A stretch of DNA of 64,000 nt from G020344215 sp039586575 (GCA_039586575.1 JBDHKD010000009.1:30315-94314); one strand, 5' to 3'; shown: positions 7,595 to 15,779, numbered from the stretch's first letter. Notes: generated by a model from the sequence alone, not told the origin. Program-made: numbers and translations.

Positions 7595-8738
7595 GACTGT
7601 TCAAGCTAACGTGAAAGACGCGGCGGCGCGAAGCGGGCTCCTGGTACTGGAGGACGGCACCGTGTTTCCCGGGCGCCTGGCGGGAAACGTGGCGGACATA
7701 GCGCTCGGCGAGGTGGTCTTCAACACCAGCCTGGTGGGCTACCAGGAGATCTTGACCGACCCCTCATACGCCGGCCAGGTCGTCACAATGACGGCGCCGC
7801 TTATCGGCAATTACGGTGTAACTCCGGAGGATGACGAAGCCGGGCGACCGTGGGTCGCCGGGCTCGTGGTCCGCGAACTGAGCCCGATCTACAGTAACTG
7901 GCGGGCCCAGGCGAGCCTGCAGGACTACCTCGCGAGGCATGGCATCGCCTGCATCACCGGCGTGGATACGCGGAGGCTGACGCGGCATATCCGGTCGGAG
8001 GGTGCCATGCGGTGCGGGATCGGCTTGGAGGAGCTGGGCGCGGATGAGATCCTCGAGCGCGTGCGGAGCCACCCGCCGATGTCGGGGCTCGACCTCACGC
8101 AGGTCGTGACCACTCGCGAAGCCTACCGTGTCCCCGCTACCGCTACCGGTCGCTTCCGGGTCGCCGTCTACGACTTCGGCGTGAAACGACGCAGTCTGCA
8201 ACTCCTGGCGCGGCACGGCTGCGAACTGACCGTCTACCCGTCTACCACGCTGGCTGAAGTGGCGTTAGAGAGTGAACCGCACGGCGTGTTCCTCTCGAAC
8301 GGGCCGGGCGATCCCGGGGCGGTGCCGGGCGTGTCGCAGCTGATCGAGGCCCTCGCACGGTGCGAGATTCCGGTATTCGGGATCTGCTTGGGCCATCAGC
8401 TGATCGCGCGGGGGTTTGGCGCCGAGACGTTCAAGCTGCTGTACGGCCACCGCGGCGGGAATCACCCGGTCCGTAACTTGGAAACGCGGCGGGTCGAGAT
8501 CACTTCCCAGAACCACGGGTTCGCCGTGCGGAGCGCTGGCGACAGCGTGCCCGGCGCTCCAGGCCTGCGGGCCACCCACGTGAACCTCAACGACGCGACG
8601 CTGGAGGGTGTGAGGCACGAGGAGTTGCCCATACTCGCCGTCCAGTACCATCCGGAATCGGCGCCGGGACCCCACGATAGCCGCTACCTGTTCGACGAAT
8701 TCGTCGGGCTCATGGAAAAGCGAGCCCGTCCTGCTTGA
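7593..8738 (+). CDS. carA: Carbamoyl-phosphate synthase small (glutaminase) subunit
   Basis: Hydrolyses glutamine and channels ammonia to CarB for carbamoyl phosphate, feeding pyrimidine and arginine synthesis. It is 381 residues. The N-terminal CPSase_sm domain has LVLEDGTVFPG, GYQEILTDPSYAGQ and GVDTRRLTRHIR. The class I glutamine amidotransferase half has the nucleophile in FGICLGHQL and the His-Glu pair in VQYHPESAPGPHDS. The frame is open further upstream, but the extra residues overlap the divergent RNase HI-like gene, so ATG 7593 is preferred. carB is not in the window. No promoter is evident in the shared start region, so it must lie inside the neighbouring coding sequence. Confidence 0.96.
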   Translation: MTVQANVKDAAARSGLLVLEDGTVFPGRLAGNVADIALGEVVFNTSLVGYQEILTDPSYAGQVVTMTAPLIGNYGVTPEDDEAGRPWVAGLVVRELSPIYSNWRAQASLQDYLARHGIACITGVDTRRLTRHIRSEGAMRCGIGLEELGADEILERVRSHPPMSGLDLTQVVTTREAYRVPATATGRFRVAVYDFGVKRRSLQLLARHGCELTVYPSTTLAEVALESEPHGVFLSNGPGDPGAVPGVSQLIEALARCEIPVFGICLGHQLIARGFGAETFKLLYGHRGGNHPVRNLETRRVEITSQNHGFAVRSAGDSVPGAPGLRATHVNLNDATLEGVRHEELPILAVQYHPESAPGPHDSRYLFDEFVGLMEKRARPA

Positions 8739-8773
8739 TCGCCCGGGGCACCGCTCCTCGGCAGCCGGGCCGC

Positions 8774-8802
8774 TTGACTTACTCGTTCTAACACAGTAAC
8801 TT
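8774..8802 (+). promoter_or_regulatory. Candidate sigma-70 promoter for the protease gene
   Basis: TTGACT (8774-8779), a 17-nt spacer and TAACTT (8797-8802), 66 bases before the ATG of the S49 peptidase gene. Spacing is ideal; the -10 is a moderate match. Confidence 0.5.
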
Positions 8803-8868
8803 AGGCGCCCATCTCCTCCCCGTTTTCATGGTCCTAGACGGCACCTCGGAGTGCTCGTCCTCAGGTAA

Positions 8869-9813
8869 ATGGAAGCTCGCAAGAGAAGTCCCCGTGGCTG
8901 GTGGGTTGCCCTGATAGTAGTCGCAGTCGTCGTGCTGTTCGGCGCCGGGCTCCTGCTCGTCGTCTATACGGCGACCCCCAGCGGTGGAATGACGGTTCTG
9001 GCGAGAGACCGAATCGCCGTGCTGCCTCTGCGAGGGGTGATCACGCAGAACCATATGGCCCTGAGGCAACTTCAGGACTACAAGGACGACGGCTCGGTCA
9101 AAGGCTATGTCCTCTGGGTGAACTCGCCCGGTGGTGAGGTGGCGCCGTCGCAGTCGCTGTATCGCGAGCTGGCCCGTGTGAGGGACGAGGGGTACCCCGT
9201 CGTCGCCGCCATCGGTTCGGTTGGTGCTTCCGGGGCATACTACGCGGCGCTGGGTGCTGATACGATCCTGGCGATGCCGGGTTCGCTGGTCGGTTCGATC
9301 GGGGTGCTGATGGAGTTTCCGAACGCCGAGGAGCTTCTGGAGAAGGTCGGGTTGCGCTTCGAGGTTATCAAGAGTGCGGAGCACAAAGACCTGGGCTCTC
9401 CGTATCGCGAAGTGACGGAGGCGGAGCGGGCGCTTCTCCAAGAGGTCGTCGATGATGTGTACGACCAGTTCCTTGACGTGATCGCGGAGGAACGCGCGTT
9501 GACGCGCGACTCGGTGCTACGCGTCGCCGACGGGCGTCTGTTATCGGGCCGTTTAGCTGTTCATTACGGACTTATCGACGGGGAAGGTGACCTGGTTGAT
9601 GCCATAGCGATGGCGGGCAACATGGCGGGGCTCGGGCCGGAGCCGCGAACCGTGATGCGTGAAGAGCGCCGCCGTGTCACTTGGGTTGACCTTCTCACCT
9701 CGTTAGCCGCGCTGGCCACTGGGCGCAGCATTCCCGTGGCGAACCTGAGCGATTCCTGGCCTAGTGGACTCGAGCAGGGGCCGCGGCTGATGTACTTACT
9801 CCGGTACCACTAG
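8869..9813 (+). CDS. sppA: S49 signal peptide peptidase (SppA-type), membrane-anchored
   Basis: Membrane serine protease with a Ser-Lys dyad that degrades cleaved signal peptides and related membrane fragments. It is 314 residues. One N-terminal transmembrane helix spans about residues 11-33, then a single S49 domain follows. WVNSPGGEVAPSQ is the conserved oxyanion-region motif, Ser121 in GASGAYYAA the nucleophile, and Lys173 in SAEHKDLGSP the general base. The length fits the short single-domain type that assembles as an octamer, not the double-domain E. coli form. It stands between carA and an HU gene and has its own candidate promoter. Confidence 0.92.
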   Translation: MEARKRSPRGWWVALIVVAVVVLFGAGLLLVVYTATPSGGMTVLARDRIAVLPLRGVITQNHMALRQLQDYKDDGSVKGYVLWVNSPGGEVAPSQSLYRELARVRDEGYPVVAAIGSVGASGAYYAALGADTILAMPGSLVGSIGVLMEFPNAEELLEKVGLRFEVIKSAEHKDLGSPYREVTEAERALLQEVVDDVYDQFLDVIAEERALTRDSVLRVADGRLLSGRLAVHYGLIDGEGDLVDAIAMAGNMAGLGPEPRTVMREERRRVTWVDLLTSLAALATGRSIPVANLSDSWPSGLEQGPRLMYLLRYH

Positions 9814-9885
9814 CGGTTCCGTCAGCCGCTTAGGTGCCTAGCGTTCACAGCGGGCGTTTGACACTCTCCATTGCTGGAGGAAGGG

Positions 9886-10200
9886 ATGACCAAAGCTGAT
9901 TTGGTCGAGCAGGTTGCGCAGGCAATCGGACCCGGAATTACGAAAAAGGACTGCGCAGCCGTCGTGGATGGCTTTCTGAACGCTATCCGCCAGGCGCTGG
10001 CCGAGGGCCAACACATCGAGATCCGTGGGTTCGGCACCTTCAAGGTGAGAAACCGGCGGGCCCGGGTCGCGCGCAACCCCAGGACGGGCGAGCCGGTCAG
10101 GGTCGAGGCACGGGCCGTTCCGGTGTTCAAGCCCTCGAAGAACTTCAGGGCCCAGGTCGCCGGCGAGGCCGATGCCACGGTCGAGAGCATCCGCGGCTAG
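9886..10200 (+). CDS. HU/IHF-type DNA-binding protein
   Basis: Nucleoid-associated histone-like protein of 104 residues. MTKADLVEQVAQAIG opens the dimerisation helices, IEIRGFGTFKVRNRRARVARNPRTGE is the family signature leading into the DNA-bending arm, and VFKPSKNFR closes the fold. The ATG at 9886 follows ggaggaaggg, a strong ribosome-binding site; an upstream in-frame TTG (9871) is less likely because the Shine-Dalgarno would then fall inside the gene. Which HU/IHF subgroup it belongs to cannot be decided by eye. Confidence 0.95.
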   Translation: MTKADLVEQVAQAIGPGITKKDCAAVVDGFLNAIRQALAEGQHIEIRGFGTFKVRNRRARVARNPRTGEPVRVEARAVPVFKPSKNFRAQVAGEADATVESIRG

Positions 10201-10260
10201 CCGTTCTTCCCCCGCTGGGGCGCGTCTGGCCCCGCTCGACCGAAGGAAGGTACGAGACAG

Positions 10261-10533
10261 ATGAAGAGAGAGACTCTGGTTTCCCTGTCGCCAGATAGAG
10301 TCCTCGACTTGGCTAAGGGCTTCTTCGCCAGTACGAACTCTGGCTACGCCGGCACACTCGTAGAGGAGGGTGAGGGCTTCGTCCGCTTCCAGACCTTTCG
10401 CGGACAACTGGCGATCTCGGTATCGCCGCAGGGCGAACGGTTGCGAGTCCGTTGCTCGACCCTCCGCTATCACCCCTCCATAGGTAAGTTCCTCTTGCAG
10501 CTCGAAACCGAGGCCGCCGCGGCCAGGGCCTGA
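10261..10533 (+). CDS. Conserved-looking protein of unknown function (90 aa)
   Basis: An ATG frame of 90 residues preceded by gaaggaagg. The sequence is soluble with no membrane segment. A helical N-terminus (RVLDLAKGFFAST) is followed by alternating strands (FVRFQTFRGQLAISVSP, ERLRVRCSTLRYHPSIG), suggesting a small alpha/beta fold. It lies between an HU gene and moaD, 28 bases ahead of the latter, so it may be cotranscribed with moaDE. I do not recognise the family. Confidence 0.6.
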   Translation: MKRETLVSLSPDRVLDLAKGFFASTNSGYAGTLVEEGEGFVRFQTFRGQLAISVSPQGERLRVRCSTLRYHPSIGKFLLQLETEAAAARA

Positions 10534-10561
10534 CGGCAAGCGGGCCCGTTCCGAGACCGCC

Positions 10562-10804
10562 GTGCGCGTGAAGTGTTTGTTCTTCGCGACTTACCGCGAT
10601 GTGGCGGGAGCCGCTGAGCTCGAGTTGGAGCTGCCCGAGAACTCCACGGTGAGCGCTCTGGTCAGGCACCTGCGTGCACAGTTCGCCACGAGCGCCCTAC
10701 CGACTTCCCCTGTGGTGGCGGTGAATCAGGTCTACGCGTCCCTCGATACCGTGCTCGGCGACGGGGACGAGGTGGCCTTCATTCCGCCGGTCGCGGGAGG
10801 TTGA
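10562..10804 (+). CDS. moaD: Molybdopterin synthase small subunit (MoaD)
   Basis: Ubiquitin-like sulfur carrier that donates sulfur from a C-terminal thiocarboxylate to make molybdopterin dithiolene. It is 80 residues and ends in the diagnostic double glycine (FIPPVAGG). The N-terminus (RVKCLFFATYRDVAG) and VNQVYASLDTVLGDGDEVAFIPP match the family. The start is GTG 10562. Its stop codon abuts the moaE GTG exactly, consistent with coupled translation of the two subunits. Confidence 0.93.
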   Translation: MRVKCLFFATYRDVAGAAELELELPENSTVSALVRHLRAQFATSALPTSPVVAVNQVYASLDTVLGDGDEVAFIPPVAGG

Positions 10805-11221
10805 GTGTTCTGCCTGATCACCGCTGATCCGATCGACCCGTCTCAGCTTGCTAGGCAAGTACGGCGTGACGCGGACGGTGCCGTCATTCTGTTCACCGGT
10901 GTGGTTCGCGACCACCACGCAGGTAGAGCCGTCGAGGCGCTCGAGTACCAGGCCTACGAGGAGATGGCCGTCGCGGTGCTCAGGCAGATCTGCGAGGAAG
11001 TCCGGGCAACGCACGATGTCGGCGACATCGCCGTCGCGCACCGGGTCGGCGAACTGGCGATCGGGGAAGTGAGCGTCGCCATCGCCGTGGCGGCGCCCCA
11101 CCGCGACGCGGCCTACAGCGCCTCGCGCGAGATCATCGAGCGGCTGAAGCGGGAGGTGCCCATCTGGAAACGTGAGCGTTATTCCGACGGCGGAGCCGAG
11201 TGGCTGGGGGGCCACGATTAA
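10805..11221 (+). CDS. moaE: Molybdopterin synthase catalytic subunit (MoaE)
   Basis: Large subunit that converts cyclic pyranopterin monophosphate to molybdopterin using the MoaD thiocarboxylate. It is 138 residues. Family landmarks are GAVILFTGVVRDHHAGRAVEALEYQAY, the IAVAHRVGELAIGEVSVAIAVAAPHR core, and VPIWKRERYSDGGAEW, which contains the conserved catalytic lysine near the C-terminus. It starts with GTG directly after the moaD stop. The other molybdopterin genes (moaA, moaC, mog) are not in the window. Confidence 0.95.
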   Translation: MFCLITADPIDPSQLARQVRRDADGAVILFTGVVRDHHAGRAVEALEYQAYEEMAVAVLRQICEEVRATHDVGDIAVAHRVGELAIGEVSVAIAVAAPHRDAAYSASREIIERLKREVPIWKRERYSDGGAEWLGGHD

Positions 11222-11411
11222 CCCTGTTAACGTCTTGCCTCACCCTGCCCGCGACTGTAGCTTGCAAAGCGCGAAGCCCTATCAGAGCAGCTAGCCCCAT
11301 CACTCACTAAGCCCGCGGCAGTCCGGCGGGCGACCAGCGTTCTTCCGTTCGCCGGAAAACTCGTGCGCCGAAGGGTCGCTTCCGGACGGCGCGGGGGATA
11401 GGGAAGGCCGT

Positions 11412-12347
11412 ATGTTCAAGAAAATCACGGTTGTCGGTGCTGGACACGTCGGCGCTACGCAGGCCCTCCGTTTGGCCGAGATGCAGGTCGCCAAGGAGGT
11501 CGTGCTGGTCGACATCCTCGAGGGCATCCCGCAGGGCAAGGCGCTCGACATGTACGAGTCCGGCCCGGTCATGGGGTTCGACACCCGAGTGGTCGGGGCC
11601 AACGCGTACGATGAAGCCAAGGGCAGCGAGATCGTCGTTCTAACGGCGGGCGTTCCCCGCAAGCCGGGGATGAGTCGCGACGACCTTCTGGCGACGAACG
11701 CCGGGATCGTTCGTGACGTCTCGAAGCAGATCAAGAAGGCCTGCCCCGACGCCATGGTCATCGTCGTCTCCAATCCGCTCGACGTCATGTGCTACGTGGC
11801 GAAAGAGACGACAGGCTTCCCCGCCAAGCGGGTCTTCGGTATGGCGGGCGTTCTCGATACCGCTCGCTTTCGCACCTTCATCGCCGAGCGCCTCGGGCTC
11901 AGCGTGGAGGACATCCAGGCGCTCGTGCTGGGTGGCCATGGCGACACCATGGTCCCGCTCGTCTCCTATACGACGATCAGTGGGATCCCGCTCACGCAGT
12001 TTCTGGGCAAAGACGAGATCGATAGCCTGATCGATCGTACCCGAAAGGGTGGCGCCGAGATCGTAGCCTACCTCAAAGAAGGTAGCGCGTACTATGCTCC
12101 TTCGGCCGCGGTCGCACAGATGGTGGAAGCGATCGCCCTCGACAAGAAGCGCATCCTCCCCTGCGCCGCCTGGATGGAAGGGCAGTACGGCATCTCTGAT
12201 ACCTACCTCGGCGTGCCGTGCAAGCTGGGCGCCGGCGGTGTGGAAGAGATCGTCCAGGTCGAGCTCACCGCGGACGAGCGAGCGGCGCTCGAGAAATCGG
12301 CGGAGCACGTCAAGGGCACCATCGCGGCACTGAAGAACCTGATGTGA
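11412..12347 (+). CDS. mdh: Malate dehydrogenase, LDH-like type
   Basis: Oxidises malate to oxaloacetate with NAD in the TCA cycle. The 311 residues and LDH-like sequence place it in the [LDH-like] MDH group. It has the GAGHVG dinucleotide loop, Asp34 (VLVDI) favouring NAD over NADP, the substrate-loop arginines in PRKPGMSRDD that select malate, the catalytic pair Asp149/Arg152 in VLDTARF, and His176 in LGGHGDTMVP. It follows a 190-base intergenic stretch and is followed by two terminator-like hairpins, so it is probably a single-gene transcript. Confidence 0.96.
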   Translation: MFKKITVVGAGHVGATQALRLAEMQVAKEVVLVDILEGIPQGKALDMYESGPVMGFDTRVVGANAYDEAKGSEIVVLTAGVPRKPGMSRDDLLATNAGIVRDVSKQIKKACPDAMVIVVSNPLDVMCYVAKETTGFPAKRVFGMAGVLDTARFRTFIAERLGLSVEDIQALVLGGHGDTMVPLVSYTTISGIPLTQFLGKDEIDSLIDRTRKGGAEIVAYLKEGSAYYAPSAAVAQMVEAIALDKKRILPCAAWMEGQYGISDTYLGVPCKLGAGGVEEIVQVELTADERAALEKSAEHVKGTIAALKNLM

Positions 12348-12351
12348 GACC

Positions 12352-12375
12352 GAAGGGCGCCATCGTGCGCCCTTC
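12352..12375 (+). terminator. First hairpin after mdh
   Basis: Perfect 9-bp stem GAAGGGCGC / GCGCCCTTC with a 6-nt loop, 4 bases after the mdh stop. No U-tract follows (tcctcc), so termination alone is doubtful. Confidence 0.4.
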
Positions 12376-12396
12376 TCCTCCATGCGACCCCAACGG

Positions 12397-12440
12397 GAAG
12401 GGTGAGATCGCGAGCCAGGCCGCGTCTCGCCCTTCCTTTT
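12397..12440 (+). terminator. Rho-independent terminator after mdh
   Basis: Stem GAAGGGTGAGA / TCTCGCCCTTC (11 bp with one G-T pair), followed by CTTTT. Better than the hairpin just upstream, and the pair may act in tandem. Confidence 0.6.
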
Positions 12441-12501
12441 GACGAGGCCCGTCCGCTAGGGCCAGTGTGGAAATCTAGCGCGCCGCTATCGGGGATCGGG
12501 C

Positions 12502-13107
12502 GTGAACTATCTCACCTTCCTTATTCAGTGGTACAATTGGCCGTACCTGGCGGCCCTCCTGCTTTTCGCGGCTTCGCTGGCCCGTCCGGCCGCGCTCGGG
12601 CGACTCGGCAGCTGGCTCGGCGGGCTCATGGGGTTCCGCCGGGTCTCCGGTTTCGCGGTGTTGCGGGTATTCGTGGTGACCCTGGGAATCGTCGGGCTGA
12701 CGGTGAACGGTGCCTTGCACGACTATTGGCCGGCGGCGCAGGAGCGCGGGTCCGTTCCCGGCTTGCTGGTGACACTGCTGCTGGCCGGGTTGGTGACGCG
12801 GTCGGTCGGTCGGATCTTCGAGCAGCACTTCCCGGAGATCAGGGCGATCAGCTGGGGATCGAGCGATTTGAGCGGGAGACGCGGGCGAGTAGTGAGCCGA
12901 GTCGTGAGTGTGGACTACCGGGCGGGTCGTGCGCAGGTGATGGGCGAGGAAGACACACTACACATAGTCCTGTGCAAGACGCGCGGGAACGAGATCCCCT
13001 ACGGTGTGGAGGTGGTGCTGGGAGAGTATGACGAGAAGGACGGACGATACTACGTGGAAGCTCTTGGTTCGGAGAACGCCCCGGGCAATGGCCTCGAAGC
13101 TGATTGA
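12502..13107 (+). CDS. Membrane protein with C-terminal OB-fold-like domain
   Basis: A 201-residue protein from a GTG start. Three or four hydrophobic helices occupy roughly the first 105 residues (LAALLLFAASLA, VLRVFVVTLGIVGLTVNGAL, GLLVTLLLAGLVT). A soluble C-terminal beta domain follows (GRRGRVVSRVVSVDYRAGRAQVMGEEDTLHIVLCK, IPYGVEVVLGEYDEKDGRYYVEAL). Short membrane-plus-OB-fold architecture resembles YqiJ/NfeD-type proteins linked to flotillin-like SPFH proteins, but that link is inference and no SPFH gene is adjacent. The 3' end overlaps the next gene by 20 bases. Confidence 0.6.
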   Translation: MNYLTFLIQWYNWPYLAALLLFAASLARPAALGRLGSWLGGLMGFRRVSGFAVLRVFVVTLGIVGLTVNGALHDYWPAAQERGSVPGLLVTLLLAGLVTRSVGRIFEQHFPEIRAISWGSSDLSGRRGRVVSRVVSVDYRAGRAQVMGEEDTLHIVLCKTRGNEIPYGVEVVLGEYDEKDGRYYVEALGSENAPGNGLEAD

Positions 13108-14719
13108 TAGGCTACCGGTGCTGGCGCGTGCCGCAGGGTGGGCGGCGTTCGCGCTGCTGGCAGGATCGATGCTGAAAGGCTGCAGGATTGACGTCGCCGA
13201 ACCGGGTGTCGAAGCGATTACGGCGGAAGAACTGGATGGGCATCTTCGATTCCTAGCGAGCGATCTGTTGGAAGGTCGATCGCCGGGCACTCGGGGATCG
13301 GAGCTTGCCGCTCTGTATATCGCCGGTCAATTCGCGCTCGCGGGCCTGCGGCCGGCCGTCGGTGACTCGAGTTTCCTGCAGTCGTTGACGTTGGTCGCGG
13401 CGTTGCCGACCGCGTCGCTGTCGTTTAGGGCGCGCGGTGGCGCATCCTTCCGGGCGGAGTACGGGCCGGACTTCGTGGCTTGGTCGTCGCAACCGGATGA
13501 GCCGAGCGAGGTCGTCGGCGAGCTGGTGTTCGTCGGGTACGGAATCACGGCGGATGAGTACGGCTGGGACGATTTCAAGAGCGCGGATCTCGAGGGAAAG
13601 GTACTGCTCGCCCTGGTCAATGATCCGGGCGGCCCGGGCCGCTTCGGCGGCGATACGCTGACGTATTACGGGTTCCCGGACTACAAGTTCGAGGAAGCGG
13701 CACGGCGGGGCGCAGCGGGGGCCATAGTCATCCACACGCGCGAGCTGGCCGGCCACGGCTGGCACGTGGTCGAGAGTATTCGGAAGGGCGAGACGATGCT
13801 GCTCGAGTCGGGGCCGCGTGAGGATCGGCCCGCGTTCGAGGCGATGTTGAGCCGGCGCGCCGCCGAGACCGTCGTCGCCATGGCGGGCCTCGACTTTGCC
13901 ACGCTGCTCGAATCGGCCCGCTCGCAGAACTTCCGTCCCATTGCCACCGGAGTCACGGTATCGGCGCGAGTGAGCAGCGAAGTCCGCCGGTTCGTCGATG
14001 TCAACGTCGCGGGGATCCTGCCGGGCGGCGATCCCGAGCTCGCCGACGAATTCGTGGTCTATACGGCTCACTACGATCATCTGGGCGTCGACGCGCCGCT
14101 CGATTCCGATTCGATCTACAACGGTGCCTACGACAACGCCTCGGGAGTCGCACTGCTCATCGCGCTGGCTCGCGCGTATGCACGACTTCAACGGCCCCCA
14201 GCGCGGTCGATCCTCTTCCTCGCCGTCACGGCCGAGGAGCCCGGTCTGCTCGGGTCGACGTACTACGTGCAGAATCCGCTGGTGCCGCTCGAGCGAACGG
14301 TGGCGAGCATCAATATCGATGGCGTCAACTTGTGGGGCCCCACCGAGGATATCGTCGTCATCGGCGCGGAGTTGTCGGACTTGGGCGGGGCTGTGGCCGC
14401 GGCCGCCGCTGCCGAGGCTCTGACTCTGAAGGGCGACCGAGCCCCCGAGTTGGGCTACTTGTATCGATCGGACCAGTTGAGCTTCATAAGGCGGGGCGTT
14501 CCGGCAGTGCAGATCAGTCACGGTCTGGACTACATCGGGCGGATGCCAGGCTGGGGTGCCCAGCTGATGGCGCAATACCGCGAGGAAGACTATCACAAAC
14601 CCGGCGACGAGTACCGGCTTGGCCTCGATCTCAGGGGTGCCGTCCAGCAGGGGCGGGTCGCCTTCCGGACGGGCCTGGCGGTGGCGAATAACCGTGCCCG
14701 GCCGTCATATGCGCGGTAA
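13088..14719 (+). CDS. M28 family zinc aminopeptidase with PA domain, exported
   Basis: Exported metallopeptidase of the M28 family, likely an aminopeptidase acting in the periplasm. It is 543 residues from ATG 13088. The N-terminal hydrophobic segment ends in SMLKGC, an imperfect lipobox. A PA-type insertion domain covers about residues 130-260 (VGYGITADEYGWDDF, AARRGAAGAIVIHTRE). The di-zinc catalytic motifs follow: YTAHYDHLGVD, YDNASGVALLIALA, TAEEPGLLGS, NIDGVNLWG and a C-terminal HGLDYIG. A longer upstream frame exists, but it only adds residues lacking signal-peptide character. It overlaps the preceding membrane gene by 20 bases, and its last 15 bases overlap the end of dcd on the opposite strand. 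Confidence 0.88.
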   Translation: MASKLIDRLPVLARAAGWAAFALLAGSMLKGCRIDVAEPGVEAITAEELDGHLRFLASDLLEGRSPGTRGSELAALYIAGQFALAGLRPAVGDSSFLQSLTLVAALPTASLSFRARGGASFRAEYGPDFVAWSSQPDEPSEVVGELVFVGYGITADEYGWDDFKSADLEGKVLLALVNDPGGPGRFGGDTLTYYGFPDYKFEEAARRGAAGAIVIHTRELAGHGWHVVESIRKGETMLLESGPREDRPAFEAMLSRRAAETVVAMAGLDFATLLESARSQNFRPIATGVTVSARVSSEVRRFVDVNVAGILPGGDPELADEFVVYTAHYDHLGVDAPLDSDSIYNGAYDNASGVALLIALARAYARLQRPPARSILFLAVTAEEPGLLGSTYYVQNPLVPLERTVASINIDGVNLWGPTEDIVVIGAELSDLGGAVAAAAAAEALTLKGDRAPELGYLYRSDQLSFIRRGVPAVQISHGLDYIGRMPGWGAQLMAQYREEDYHKPGDEYRLGLDLRGAVQQGRVAFRTGLAVANNRARPSYAR

Positions 14720-15259
14720 GGTGACACCTGTCTGTTTCTGGTACTTGCCGTTCTTGTCCCCGTAGCTGACCTCGCAAAGCTCGTCCGACTCGAAAAAGAG
14801 CACCTGAGAGATCCCTTCGCCGGCGTAGACCTTGGCAGGTAGCGGCGTCGTGTTCGAGATCTCGAGCGTCACATGACCCTCCCACTCGGGCTCGAAGGGG
14901 GTCACGTTGGTGATGATTCCGCAACGGGCGTAGGTCGACTTGCCGACGCAGATGGTCAGGACGGAGCGAGGGATACGGAAATACTCCACCGACCTGGCGA
15001 GAGCAAAGGAGTTCGGCGGGATAATACAGACATCGCCCTCGTACTCGACGAAGGATCGGGCATCGAACTGCTTGGGGTCCACGATCGCGCTGTTCACGTT
15101 GGTGAAGATTCGGAAACTGTGGGCAACTCGCATATCGTAGCCGTAAGAGCTGAGCCCGTACGATATCACACCCTCGCGAACCTGGTTCTCCTCGAAGGGC
15201 TCAATCATTCCGTGCTCTCGGGCCATCTTCCGAATCCAGCGGTCGCTCTTGATGCTCAT
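14705..15259 (-). CDS. dcd: dCTP deaminase
   Basis: Deaminates dCTP to dUTP, a source of dTMP precursors. It is 184 residues. It shows SSYGYDMRVAHSF, the nucleotide-binding GKSTYARCGI, and the catalytic Glu133 in GHVTLEISNTTPLPAKVYAGEGISQ, the trimeric dUTPase-fold signature. The C-terminus (GKYQKQTGVTLPR) matches the family closing motif. It is transcribed away from the nuo operon by its own near-consensus promoter and converges with the M28 peptidase gene, sharing 15 bases at their 3' ends. Confidence 0.97.
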   Translation of the reverse strand: MSIKSDRWIRKMAREHGMIEPFEENQVREGVISYGLSSYGYDMRVAHSFRIFTNVNSAIVDPKQFDARSFVEYEGDVCIIPPNSFALARSVEYFRIPRSVLTICVGKSTYARCGIITNVTPFEPEWEGHVTLEISNTTPLPAKVYAGEGISQVLFFESDELCEVSYGDKNGKYQKQTGVTLPRI

Positions 15260-15307
15260 TCATACTCCGGGTTTGTCGTTCGGGAGGGTCGCAGGGTGGG
15301 TGGCACG

Positions 15308-15335
15308 AATATAGCGCTAGCATAGGCCGTATCAA
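15308..15335 (-). promoter_or_regulatory. Sigma-70-type promoter for dcd
   Basis: Read on the minus strand: TTGATA (15335-15330), a 16-nt spacer, TATATT (15313-15308), about 50 bases before the dcd ATG. Confidence 0.75.
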
Positions 15336-15348
15336 GGTGCTTTTTCTA

Positions 15349-15376
15349 TTGACACGTCCATAGGCGGTGTTATTAT
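15349..15376 (+). promoter_or_regulatory. Sigma-70-type promoter for the nuo operon
   Basis: TTGACA (15349-15354), a 16-nt spacer, TATTAT (15371-15376), 46 bases before the nuoA ATG. Its -35 box lies 13 bases from the -35 box of the divergent dcd promoter. Confidence 0.78.
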
Positions 15377-15422
15377 GGCCGCGTTTTCTGGGCCATTATA
15401 CGAGCCGGGGGGATGACCGACG

Positions 15423-15779
15423 ATGCTGCGGGAGTACGTACCCGTCTTGATGATCTTCGCCGTGAGCCTGGGGGTTGCCGCGGTCATGGCCATCGGGTCC
15501 GCTGTCTTCAGCTCCTACCGGCCCACCCCCGTCAAGAAAGAGCCCTACGAGTCCGGGATGCCGCCGGTGGGCGACGCCCGGGAGCGCTTCGCCGTCAAGT
15601 ACTACGTCGTGGCCATGCTCTTCCTGCTCTTCGACGTGGAGGTCGTCTTCCTGTTCACCTGGGGGGCGGTGTTCCGACGGCTGGGGCTGTTCGGCTACGT
15701 GGCCATCATGGTCTTCTTGATCCTGCTGATCGTGGGCCTGCTGTACGAGTGGAAGAAGGGCGCACTCGAGTGGGAATGA
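15423..15779 (+). CDS. nuoA: NADH:quinone oxidoreductase subunit A
   Basis: Membrane subunit at the hinge of complex I, near the quinone site. It is 118 residues with three transmembrane helices (VLMIFAVSLGVAAVMAIGSAVF, YVVAMLFLLFDVEVVFLFTWG, IMVFLILLIVGLLYEW). The conserved loop KKEPYESGMPPVGDARERFAVKYY and FDVEVVF are family signatures. It is the first gene of a contiguous nuoA-N operon, with a strong promoter upstream and gggggatgacc before the ATG. Confidence 0.95.
   Translation: MLREYVPVLMIFAVSLGVAAVMAIGSAVFSSYRPTPVKKEPYESGMPPVGDARERFAVKYYVVAMLFLLFDVEVVFLFTWGAVFRRLGLFGYVAIMVFLILLIVGLLYEWKKGALEWE

Noticed and set aside
9856..9861. TTGACA just before the HU gene
   Set aside because: The correct -10 distance falls on the Shine-Dalgarno and start codon without a TATAAT-like box.
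13253..14596. 447-residue minus-strand frame across the M28 peptidase gene
   Set aside because: Shadow of a gene with intact catalytic motifs on the plus strand.
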